From NCBI GenBank assembly GCA_027450105.1, contig DAIDKJ010000097.1, positions 1 to 5,349 on the forward strand: a DNA stretch of 5,349 nucleotides, given 5' to 3'. The notes under the pieces are model-generated. The model saw nothing but the letters and a program-made list of their open reading frames with translations. It was not told where the DNA came from and ran no database searches. A program made the translations under genes and the position numbers. Of this stretch, positions 1 to 5,212 are shown in pieces. Position 1 is the stretch's first letter, and each line of letters opens with the position of its first letter. Origin of the DNA: Ferrovum sp. (GTDB lineage Bacteria; Pseudomonadota; Gammaproteobacteria; Burkholderiales; Ferrovaceae).

Positions 1-14
1 AACCCCCGGGGGAC

Positions 15-30
15 TGCTAGAATCCACCCA
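15..30 (+). promoter_or_regulatory. Extended -10 promoter element at the DUF2782 gene start
   Basis: TGCTAGAAT at 15-23 is an extended -10 box: TG at 15-16, one spacer base, then TAGAAT (5 of 6 matches to TATAAT). The expected transcription start, six or seven bases after the hexamer, falls at about base 30, which is the A of the ATG of the first gene. The -35 region would lie outside the window, so it cannot be judged. No Shine-Dalgarno sequence lies between the box and the ATG, so the transcript may be leaderless. This is inferred from the bases only. Confidence 0.45.
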
Positions 31-449
31 TGAACCCACTTCGTGCCCGCCGTTTCCCCGGTTGCGCCATCACCCTGGCGGCTGTGCTGTCATGCGCCAG
101 CATCTCCTTATCTGCCGCGAACACACCAGCGGCCTCCGGCTCCCTGTCCGACGCACCGCCACCGCCCGATTATGGCCCCGAGCGCCCCGATCCGCTCCCT
201 CCCCCGCGCGCCAGCACGCCGGATGCCCCCGAGGGAACTGCACCAGAGCCAGAAGTCACCATCGTCCAGCGCGAAAACGCCACCTTCGAGGAATACCGCA
301 TCAACGGACGCCTGTACAAGATCAAGGTGACCCCCAAAGTAGGCCCACCCTATTATCTGGTGGACGAAGAGGGGGCCAACGTCTGGCGTCGTTACGATAG
401 TTTCGACACCGGTTTTCAGGTCCCGCGCTGGGTCATCCTCCACTTCTAG
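30..449 (+). CDS. DUF2782 family secreted protein
   Basis: The 139-residue product is a small exported protein of unknown function. Residues 1-29 form a Sec-type signal peptide: Arg at 5, 7 and 8, a hydrophobic stretch from about 12 to 27, and an SLSA|A cleavage site after residue 29 or 30. Cys22 sits in VLSC, which resembles a lipobox, but Leu at -2 is a poor fit. Residues 32-75 are a Pro/Ala-rich, probably disordered linker (PPPPDYGPERPDPLPPP). Residues 75-115 hold the conserved DUF2782 core: EPEVTIV, EEYRINGRLYKIKVTP, GPPYYLVDEEG. From memory of the family, these proteins sit next to thrB, and often polA, in many gammaproteobacteria, and thrB follows here after 19 bases. The family assignment is strong. 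The role is unknown. The ATG at 30 lacks a ribosome binding site but is supported by the signal peptide and by the promoter placement. Confidence 0.88.
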   Translation: MNPLRARRFPGCAITLAAVLSCASISLSAANTPAASGSLSDAPPPPDYGPERPDPLPPPRASTPDAPEGTAPEPEVTIVQRENATFEEYRINGRLYKIKVTPKVGPPYYLVDEEGANVWRRYDSFDTGFQVPRWVILHF

Positions 450-468
450 GTTTTCGAGCCCGTCTGTC

Positions 469-1410
469 ATGGCCGTCTTCACCCCCGTATCTCCCACGGA
501 TCTCTCCCTCTGGCTCTCCCGTTACGCGGTGGGGACGGTACAGGCCCAGGTCCCCATTGCCTCGGGCATCGAAAACACCAATTACTTTGTGGATACCACC
601 CAGGGGCGCTTCGTCCTCACCCTGTTCGAAAAGCTTCAACCCCAAGAGCTCCCCTACTATCTGCACTTGATGGACCATCTGGCCGCTCAGGGGCTACCCT
701 GTCCGCGGCCCCTGCCCGACCTGCAGGGGCATTTGTTTTCCGCCCTGTGCGGCAAACCAGCCACGCTGGTCACGCGCCTGTCCGGACAATCGTGCATGAC
801 CCCGGACGTTGCCCATTGTGCGGCCATGGGGGCCTTGGTGGCGCGCCTGCATGTGGGAGCCGCCCACTACCCCGGAGAGCATCCCAATCCCCGCGGTCCC
901 GCCTGGTGGCATGCCACCGCGCGTCTGATTCGGGGTTACCTCAGCCCGCAACAGCAGGAATTGCTGCGTCAGGAGCTGGCTTTTCAAGCCTTGCACCGCT
1001 TTGACGAGCTGCCTCGCGGTCCGATTCATGCGGATCTGTTTCGCGACAACGTCCTTTTCCAGGAACAGCAGGTTGGTGGAGTCATCGATTTCTATTTTGC
1101 CGGAACCGACTCCTGGCTCTACGATCTGGCCATCGTGGTCAATGATTGGTGCATGACGCCCGACGCCCGTCTCGATGCGGCGCGCACCCTGGCGCTGGTG
1201 CACGCCTACGCGGCGCAACGCCCCCTGACGTCGGGCGAAAAATCCGCCTGGCCCGTCATGTTGCGCGCTGCGGCGCTGCGCTTCTGGCTGTCCCGCTCCC
1301 ACGACAAATTCCTGCCCCGCCCGGGCGAAATGGTGCATCCCCACGACCCCACCTGGTTTGAGCGTATCCTGACCCATCACGTGCAGACCCAACCCTCCTG
1401 GCCCCTATGA
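469..1410 (+). CDS. thrB: Homoserine kinase (ThrB, APH/choline kinase fold type)
   Basis: This cytoplasmic enzyme phosphorylates L-homoserine with ATP to O-phospho-L-homoserine, the step before threonine synthase. At 313 residues it has the usual length of the kinase-fold (thrB_alt) form, which is unrelated to the GHMP-type ThrB of E. coli. Visible motifs are the nucleotide-binding start GIENTNYFV (33-41), the strand RFVLTLFEK with the likely ATP-contacting Lys55 or nearby residue (47-55), the catalytic loop GPIHADLFRDNVLF (184-197; His187, Asp189, Asn194), and the metal-binding region GVIDFYFAGTDSWLYDLA (204-221; Asp207, Asp219). The start MAVFTPVS matches the family N-terminus. There is no clear Shine-Dalgarno sequence in the 19-base gap after the DUF2782 gene, so translation may depend on the upstream gene. 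The stop overlaps the next start by ATGA, which suggests one operon. The family also resembles aminoglycoside phosphotransferases, but the full-length ThrB pattern makes a resistance enzyme unlikely. Confidence 0.93.
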   Translation: MAVFTPVSPTDLSLWLSRYAVGTVQAQVPIASGIENTNYFVDTTQGRFVLTLFEKLQPQELPYYLHLMDHLAAQGLPCPRPLPDLQGHLFSALCGKPATLVTRLSGQSCMTPDVAHCAAMGALVARLHVGAAHYPGEHPNPRGPAWWHATARLIRGYLSPQQQELLRQELAFQALHRFDELPRGPIHADLFRDNVLFQEQQVGGVIDFYFAGTDSWLYDLAIVVNDWCMTPDARLDAARTLALVHAYAAQRPLTSGEKSAWPVMLRAAALRFWLSRSHDKFLPRPGEMVHPHDPTWFERILTHHVQTQPSWPL

Positions 1411-2183
1411 TCACACCGCGGCGCGTTCCCTTTCACCGGGGCTTTCTCTGGATATACGAAGGCTTTCAACTGGTCTTCAAAAGCCCCTTTGGCTGGATGA
1501 AAACCATGAGCCTGTGGTTTGGATTTTCCCTGCTATGCAGCCTGGTCATGGTCATCGGGCCCATCCTCTTTTCCATTTTGCTCCCCATTCTCTTTGCCGG
1601 GTTGATGGTGGGTTGTCGCACCATCGACCAGGGACGCTCGTTGCAAGCCAGTCACCTGTTTGCCGGTTTTCTCAACCAGCCGGCACGACTGATTCGCTTA
1701 GGGGGAGTCAATTTGCTGGGCGAAGTGCTGCTGACCCTGATCTTGACCCTGTGGGGCGGCCAGCAAATGGATGCGCTGCAACATCTCACTCTGGATGGCA
1801 GCGGCAATCTGGACCAACTACAGGTGCTCTTGTCGCAATTCACCCCCTTGCTCATCGTCTTGTCCCTCATCCAGATCGTACTGCTCATGATGGGCTGGTT
1901 TGCCCCGGCCTTGCTGGTGTTCAGCAACCTCACCACAGCCCGGGCTTTAACCCTGAGCGGGCAGGCCTGCGCCATGAACACTGGGCCCTTTCTGGCCTAT
2001 TCCCTGGGCATGGGTGCCTTGCTGGCGCTCGCCATCATCACCGCCTTTGCCGTCCCCTTGTTGGGGGGGCTGCTGTTCATGATCGCCGTTCCCACCATCG
2101 TGGCGGCGGTATATGCGTCCTATCAGGATATCTTTCGCGACGAACTGGATCTGGAAGATAGTCGTTGGACCCGGGTGGAGTGA
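1407..2183 (+). CDS. BPSS1780-like polytopic membrane protein
   Basis: This is a 258-residue inner-membrane protein of unknown function. The N-terminal segment FHRGFLWIYEGFQLVFKSPFGWM (about 9-31, an amphipathic stretch ending in a Pro-Phe-Gly-Trp turn) and the overall hydrophobic layout resemble the BPSS1780 family of betaproteobacteria and relatives. About six membrane segments can be read: roughly 33-50, 52-70, 98-116, 146-170, 194-214 and 216-238. The C-terminus (DELDLEDSRWTRVE) is short, charged and cytoplasmic if the N-terminus is inside. The ATG overlaps the thrB stop codon (ATGA, 1407-1410), so translation is probably coupled. No catalytic motif is visible and the link to threonine synthesis is only positional. 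A role in transport or envelope maintenance cannot be told apart from the sequence. Confidence 0.75.
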   Translation: MITPRRVPFHRGFLWIYEGFQLVFKSPFGWMKTMSLWFGFSLLCSLVMVIGPILFSILLPILFAGLMVGCRTIDQGRSLQASHLFAGFLNQPARLIRLGGVNLLGEVLLTLILTLWGGQQMDALQHLTLDGSGNLDQLQVLLSQFTPLLIVLSLIQIVLLMMGWFAPALLVFSNLTTARALTLSGQACAMNTGPFLAYSLGMGALLALAIITAFAVPLLGGLLFMIAVPTIVAAVYASYQDIFRDELDLEDSRWTRVE

Positions 2184-2217
2184 ACCAACCGGGGCGAAAC
2201 GGGGTCTACAGGATTCA

Positions 2218-2246
2218 TTGCCTTGTAACGCAGCTTTTGTTACCAT
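2218..2246 (+). promoter_or_regulatory. Candidate sigma70 promoter for the 40-residue membrane protein gene
   Basis: TTGCCT (2218-2223, 4 of 6 to TTGACA) and TACCAT (2241-2246, 4 of 6 to TATAAT) are spaced by 17 bases. A TGT just before the -10 (2238-2240) supplies the TGn of an extended -10. The start of transcription would be near 2253, leaving about 60 bases of leader before the ATG at 2312. The match is moderate, and it lies in a non-coding, relatively AT-rich gap, which favours it. It conflicts with the terminator reading of the hairpin at 2253-2283, which would begin exactly at the transcription start. Confidence 0.42.
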
Positions 2247-2252
2247 GAATGG

Positions 2253-2283
2253 CCCAGTTCCCGGAGGGTGTGGGTGTTTTTTT
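2253..2283 (+). terminator. Candidate intrinsic terminator after the thrB operon
   Basis: CCCA (2253-2256) can pair with TGGG (2271-2274). Inside it, CCC (2260-2262) can pair with GGG (2266-2268) around a GGA loop, with a small internal bulge. Seven T residues follow at 2277-2283 and six A residues at 2284-2289. The stem is short and broken, so strength is doubtful. It lies about 70 bases after the membrane-protein stop, a normal place for a terminator of the DUF2782-thrB-membrane protein operon. The T-run followed by an A-run could also be a bent AT tract in the leader of the next gene. Confidence 0.38.
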
Positions 2284-2311
2284 AAAAAACCATTAAAATG
2301 AGGGGGTTAAT

Positions 2312-2434
2312 ATGGAAATCATGGATAAAGGGTATATGATCATTCCCGTCGTCCTGTTCGTGTTGGGCATTATCGTGTCCGCCACATTGGGTGGCATGGG
2401 CGCGGACATCGTCAGCAAGAACAGCAAAAAGTAA
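2312..2434 (+). CDS. 40-residue single-helix membrane protein, unknown function
   Basis: This short open frame is convincing because GAGGGGG (2300-2306) stands five bases before the ATG, a near-ideal ribosome binding site and the strongest on the + strand of the window. The product begins MEIMDKGY, has one hydrophobic helix from about residue 9 to 27 (IIPVVLFVLGIIVSATLG), a GGMGAD turn, and a basic end (SKNSKK). By the positive-inside rule the C-terminus would be cytoplasmic. An inner ATG at 2321 is less well spaced. Size and topology resemble small accessory subunits of respiratory complexes (CcoQ-like or CydX-like), but no sequence motif ties it to a named family. It has its own candidate promoter and lies 128 bases before a heme-copper oxidase subunit I-like gene, so a partnership is plausible but inferred. 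Confidence 0.68.
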   Translation: MEIMDKGYMIIPVVLFVLGIIVSATLGGMGADIVSKNSKK

Positions 2435-2444
2435 TCCCGCATCC

Positions 2445-2483
2445 TGCGTCCCCGTTCAGCATATGCTGCTTCACGGGGGCGCA
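2445..2483 (+). other. Strong intergenic hairpin without T-tract
   Basis: The arm at 2445-2455 (T then GCGTCCCCGT) pairs with 2473-2483 (ACGGGGGCGC then A) over 11 base pairs with a single T-G wobble. The loop contains a second four-pair stem, CAGC (2457-2460) with GCTG (2465-2468), around ATAT. It starts ten bases after the stop of the 40-residue gene. No run of T follows, so it is not a standard intrinsic terminator. It could stabilise the 3' end of the upstream mRNA, mark a processing site, or lower read-through into the next gene. The structure is directly visible. Its role is inference. Confidence 0.6.
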
Positions 2484-2562
2484 ATCCGTCGGTCCAAACC
2501 CGCTGCATTGATCAATTCGAGCACGTGACGACTGCCCTTGGGCAGGACGTTACGCTGAACCC

Positions 2563-3081
2563 ATGACGCCAGATCCAGACAATCGCCGCCTTCTGAAGTT
2601 TTTCATCGTATCGGCCACTTCCCTCTTCATCGGGGCCATGCACGGGATGCTCCAGGTTTTCCCGCCCATCCGGGCCTGGCTGGATTCCATTGGCAGCCCC
2701 TATGGCGGGCCGGGTCACATGATCGACCCCTTGGCCCATGCGCACATGAATCTGGTGGGTGGCGTGGTCACTCTGGCCATGGGAACCACCTACTATCTGT
2801 TGCCCAAACTCAGTGGCAAGGCCGTCTACTCCCAGCGCCTGGTGCAGCATTCCTTCTGGTGGTTATTCATCGGCGTGTATAGCTTTTACACGGCGCAAAT
2901 GGTGTTTGGCAGCTGGGAAGGCTATCTGATGCTGCATGACCGGGTAGCCATGACTGCCGCACATCATTGGTACGGCCCGGTGGTAGCCTTGGCCGGCACC
3001 TGCATGGCGGTGGGCTTTATGGTGTACTTTTCCAACATCGTGCTCACTCTGTTTTCCAAACCCGACTCGAGCAATCCGTAA
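2563..3081 (+). CDS. Heme-copper oxidase/NO reductase subunit I-like four-helix protein
   Basis: This 172-residue inner-membrane protein resembles the stand-alone short relatives of CcoN/NorB that are often labelled cbb3-type oxidase subunit I, although true subunit I has about 12 helices and 450 or more residues. Four helices can be read: about 12-34, 56-80, 94-117 and 137-163. The hallmark is DPLAHAHMNLVGG (55-67) followed by TTYYLLP (75-81), the pattern of helix 2 in this group. Histidines lie at 27, 59, 61, 96, 125, 134 and 135. With Arg8, Arg9, Lys12, Lys82, Lys86, Arg92 and Lys166 inside, all but His96 map to the periplasmic side, which would suit heme or metal binding there. It lacks the full set of Cu-B ligands and cannot be an oxidase by itself. 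The ATG at 2563 is the only usual start after the in-frame TGA at 2509. The nearest purine-rich site, AGGA at 2544-2547, is 15 bases away, so initiation looks weak. Confidence 0.78.
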   Translation: MTPDPDNRRLLKFFIVSATSLFIGAMHGMLQVFPPIRAWLDSIGSPYGGPGHMIDPLAHAHMNLVGGVVTLAMGTTYYLLPKLSGKAVYSQRLVQHSFWWLFIGVYSFYTAQMVFGSWEGYLMLHDRVAMTAAHHWYGPVVALAGTCMAVGFMVYFSNIVLTLFSKPDSSNP

Positions 3082-3197
3082 AGTCCCACCCTCCTCTCGC
3101 TCCAAGTGGCCCTCTGTACCGCCGCCCGCTACGGGCGCAGAAGTGTCCAGCCCAGGCTCGGGGCCCTCTGCTTTGCGATAGATTCTTGCAGAGATCC
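3082..3197. other. Convergent intergenic region with hairpins
   Basis: This stretch separates the + strand four-helix gene from the - strand SCO gene and holds no convincing gene. Two stems are visible: CGCCCG/CGGGCG (3123-3128 with 3132-3137, loop CTA) and CTCTGC/GCAGAG (3166-3171 with 3188-3193, 16-base loop). Neither is followed by a T-run on either strand, so termination here, if it happens, would be factor-dependent or weak. Confidence 0.4.
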
Positions 3198-3818
3198 TTA
3201 TTGTTCCGAGCGCATGAGGTTGGCGCTGTCACGCTCCATCTGCTGCGGCGTTTGGGGCATCTGAAAAGAGGCTTGCAGCCGCCCCTGAGGATCGATCAGA
3301 TACACGGCACTGCTGTGGTCCACGCTGTAGCCCGGACCTTCCTGCACATTGCGCACAAAATAGACGCCCAGGGGTTTGGTCAGCGCCTGCAGCGCCTCAT
3401 CCGACCCGGTGGCGCCCACAAAAGCGGGATTGAAAGCGGGAACGAAGCGTCCCAACACCGCCAGGGAATCTCGTGGAGCATCCACCGACACAAACACCAC
3501 CTGGAGCTTGTCTTGCCCCTGCTGGCCCAGATCGCGCACCACCCGATCCAGCAAGGCCAGATCGGTGGGGCACACGTCTGGGCAATGGGTGTAGCCAAAG
3601 AGCAGAAAGGTCCACTGACCGCGCAACTGGGCATTGGAAAAAACCCCGTGGGTGGACTCCAGACGAAACGGTGGCAGCAGCGGGGCATTTTGCGCACGCA
3701 CCACCCCAGGTCCCAGCGTTGAAGGGGGCATGGGCGTGGCCTGATGCAGCCACCACCCCCCCAACCCCAGCGTCACCAGCGTGACGAGCAGGACTCTTAG
3801 AACACGACGCCAAATCAC
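3198..3818 (-). CDS. SCO1/SenC/PrrC family copper chaperone
   Basis: SCO proteins are membrane-anchored thioredoxin-fold proteins on the periplasmic side that bind copper and help build the CuA site or other parts of terminal oxidases. This one has 206 residues, the usual bacterial length. A single N-terminal anchor spans about 5-24, preceded by Arg4 and Arg5. The copper/redox motif is in FGYTHCPDVCPTDL (74-87; Cys79 and Cys83, CxxxC), and the third ligand is His168 in SVDHSSAVYLIDP (165-177). All three key residues are present. The start is GTG at 3818, whose last two bases and the next A form the TGA stop of the preceding SUMF1 gene (GTGA overlap), and no good ribosome binding site is visible, so translation is probably coupled. 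The next internal Met (residue 30) would remove the anchor. A general thiol-redox role is the main alternative to copper delivery. Confidence 0.93.
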   Translation of the reverse strand: MIWRRVLRVLLVTLVTLGLGGWWLHQATPMPPSTLGPGVVRAQNAPLLPPFRLESTHGVFSNAQLRGQWTFLLFGYTHCPDVCPTDLALLDRVVRDLGQQGQDKLQVVFVSVDAPRDSLAVLGRFVPAFNPAFVGATGSDEALQALTKPLGVYFVRNVQEGPGYSVDHSSAVYLIDPQGRLQASFQMPQTPQQMERDSANLMRSEQ

Positions 3819-4576
3819 AAGGTTTTGGCGAGGCGAAACCCGATGCTATGCACCCGGACCGAGGCATCGTCGGCCGAGCGGCGATCCACCAGAAGTTCCT
3901 GGGAGGTGTTATGCCAGGATCCACCACGCAACACCCGCGACACGCACACTTCGGAAGAAGTGGGATAAGGACCGGGCTCCCAGGCGGAACCGTTGACCGG
4001 GCCGTTTTGCAGGTCGTAGTGATAACAGTCCTCCACCCATTGCCACAGATTGCCGCTCATGTCATACAGGCCCCAGGCATTGGGCTTCTTGGTGGCCACG
4101 GGATGCGGGTGATTGTCGCTGTTGCCCTCATACCAGGCCACTTCGTCGGCAGTATTGCTGCCGCAATACTGGGTAGCGGCCCCCGCACGACAGGCATATT
4201 CCCATTCAGCCTCGGTGGGCAGACGATAATGTTTACCGGTTTTGGCATTGAGGCGCAGAATGTAGATCTGGACGTCTTCCCAGCTCACGTTATCCACCGG
4301 GCATTGATCGCCACAGGTGGCGGCAAACTCGCTGGGGTTACGCCCCATCACCGCGCGCCACTCGCCCTGGGTGACCAGCGTGGTGCTCAGGGCAAAGGGC
4401 TTGGGAATGGTCACCTTATGCTCCATGGGGCCGGAGCCCATGGTAAACGCTCCCGCAGGAATGCTGACCATTTCAGGACAGTCCGGGCAATCCCGCGTCG
4501 GTCCACCCGCCGCCCAGGCTCCCACTACACAGCATGTCAACACCCAGCCCATCAGTATCTTTTGCAAACGCAACAT
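3815..4576 (-). CDS. Secreted SUMF1/FGE-fold protein lacking the catalytic cysteine pair
   Basis: The 253-residue product has a signal peptide (Arg3 and Lys6, hydrophobic 8-20, likely cut near AWAA, 20-23) and a full FGE-sulfatase domain: CPDCPEMVSIPAGAFTMGS (30-48), LPTEAEWEYACRAG (119-132), YDMSGNLWQWVED (171-183), RVLRGGSWHN (214-223) and the end IGFRLA (245-250). In true formylglycine-generating enzyme two active-site cysteines follow the GGS segment. Here they are replaced (HNTSQELL), so the enzyme cannot work as a classical FGE. It is closer to the broad SUMF1/PvdO/NirV group, several of which accompany copper or heme enzymes. Cys30 and Cys33 form a CxxC just after the signal peptide, common in this group. 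AGGGAGGG (4583-4590 on the - strand) stands six bases before the ATG, an excellent ribosome binding site. The stop overlaps the SCO start. Its substrate is unknown. A maturation or scaffold role for a periplasmic copper protein is inference from context. Confidence 0.88.
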   Translation of the reverse strand: MLRLQKILMGWVLTCCVVGAWAAGGPTRDCPDCPEMVSIPAGAFTMGSGPMEHKVTIPKPFALSTTLVTQGEWRAVMGRNPSEFAATCGDQCPVDNVSWEDVQIYILRLNAKTGKHYRLPTEAEWEYACRAGAATQYCGSNTADEVAWYEGNSDNHPHPVATKKPNAWGLYDMSGNLWQWVEDCYHYDLQNGPVNGSAWEPGPYPTSSEVCVSRVLRGGSWHNTSQELLVDRRSADDASVRVHSIGFRLAKTL

Positions 4577-4755
4577 GTGCCACCCTCCCTGTAAATTCTG
4601 AATCGCCCGGGAAAGAAGTGTAGCCCAGCAGCGCCGGCCTGTTCAATCCACCCAGTCTTCTTCAGAGGTTTCATTCAAGACCCGCAAAGGGTCATCTCCC
4701 TAGACTGCTGTATAAAACTGCGCACGCCGGCCCTGGCCGGTTGCCCAAAGAATGC
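4577..4755. other. Intergenic region between FixH-like and SUMF1 genes
   Basis: This 179-base gap carries no convincing gene. Besides the promoter candidate and the ribosome binding site it holds two inverted repeats: CCGGCC/GGCCGG at 4727-4740 (two-base centre, 16 bases after the FixH-like stop when read on the - strand) and GACCC/GGGTC at 4679-4693 (five-base loop). The first is followed on the - strand, eight bases later, by a short TTTTA, so it might be a weak terminator for the FixH-like gene. Confidence 0.4.
4617..4646 (-). promoter_or_regulatory. Candidate sigma70 promoter for the SUMF1-SCO pair
   Basis: Read on the - strand, TTGAAC (4646-4641, 4 of 6) and TACACT (4622-4617, 4 of 6) are 18 bases apart. 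Transcription would start near 4610, about 34 bases before the SUMF1 ATG, and the strong ribosome binding site lies inside that leader. If real, SUMF1 and SCO could be expressed apart from the FixH-like gene upstream. Confidence 0.4.
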
Positions 4756-5187
4756 TCATCCACCCGGAGTCAGATGGATGGGAAAGCGCAACACCGCCTG
4801 CTGGGTTCCACGGGATACCCGCACCTGGACCACGCTGCGCTCCCCCGGAGCCAGCAGTGCCGAGCGTCGGTAGACTCCCACCCGGCCATCCTGGATGGCC
4901 TGTTTCCAGGGGTCGGCCTGTGCCGTGCGAATATCCACCAAACAGTCCCAGCCCGGCTGCCCCCGGGAGTCGGTCAGAATCACCAGAAATTCGTTCATGC
5001 CCGCCGTAGGTGGGCTGGGCCGGGATTCCACCCGCACATCCAGGTCGTTCCAATGCTGTGGCCGGGTATCCGGTACCTGACTGGACGAGGTGCAGGCCAC
5101 AAGCAGCAGCGGCCACAGGAGGCACATCCCCCCACCCACCCGGAGTTTGCCCAGGGCCGGAAAAATCCAACTGCGTACAAAACTCAT
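4756..5187 (-). CDS. FixH/YtkA-like lipoprotein
   Basis: The 143-residue product is an exported lipoprotein. Arg5, Lys14 and Arg16 precede a hydrophobic core (23-30), and LVAC at 29-32 is a fitting lipobox, so the mature protein would begin at Cys32 and be lipid-anchored. After a short linker, residues 49-138 look like one beta-sandwich domain with the pattern of FixH/YtkA-like proteins: PSPPTAGMNEFLVILTDSRG (58-76), a G-x-Y segment GRVGVYRRS (101-109), and LLAPGERSVVQVRVSRG (111-127). FixH belongs to the cbb3 oxidase assembly set and YtkA-like domains are tied to copper handling. Both links are from family knowledge, and the match here is moderate. The ATG at 5187 is preferred because it supplies basic residues to the signal peptide. 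The ATG at 5127 has a G-rich stretch before it but would leave a signal peptide without charge. It follows the upstream gene by 25 bases. Confidence 0.62.
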   Translation of the reverse strand: MSFVRSWIFPALGKLRVGGGMCLLWPLLLVACTSSSQVPDTRPQHWNDLDVRVESRPSPPTAGMNEFLVILTDSRGQPGWDCLVDIRTAQADPWKQAIQDGRVGVYRRSALLAPGERSVVQVRVSRGTQQAVLRFPIHLTPGG

Positions 5188-5212
5188 GAGCGTGGCACCC
5201 ACGGCAAAATCC

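Noticed and set aside
3..12. CCCCCGGGGG palindrome as a terminator of the preceding gene
   Set aside because: There is no loop and no T-run, and the left context is missing, so it cannot be judged.
694..1392. Open frame of 232 codons on the - strand inside thrB
   Set aside because: It lies entirely antisense to a clear homoserine kinase, has no recognisable motif, and reads like a GC-rich shadow frame rich in Gly, Arg and Gln.
1514..2161. Open frame of 215 codons on the + strand inside the BPSS1780-like gene
   Set aside because: The other frame encodes a regular six-helix membrane protein coupled to thrB. This frame is rich in His, Pro and Arg with no domain pattern.
2508..2515. TTGATCAA palindrome as an FNR/ANR site before the four-helix gene
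   Set aside because: FNR sites need TTGAT and ATCAA halves separated by four bases. Here the halves overlap, so the 8-base palindrome is not a proper site.
2967..3722. Open frame of 251 codons on the + strand across the SCO gene
   Set aside because: It is antisense to SCO, whose CxxxC and histidine ligands are intact, and its product has no recognisable fold.
3848..4594. Open frame of 248 codons on the + strand opposite the SUMF1 gene
   Set aside because: The - strand frame has a signal peptide, the full FGE-fold motif set and an excellent ribosome binding site. The + strand frame is its shadow.
4700..5170. Open frame of 156 codons on the - strand overlapping the FixH-like lipoprotein in another frame
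   Set aside because: It has no signal peptide or domain, while the competing frame has a lipobox and a beta-sandwich-like pattern.
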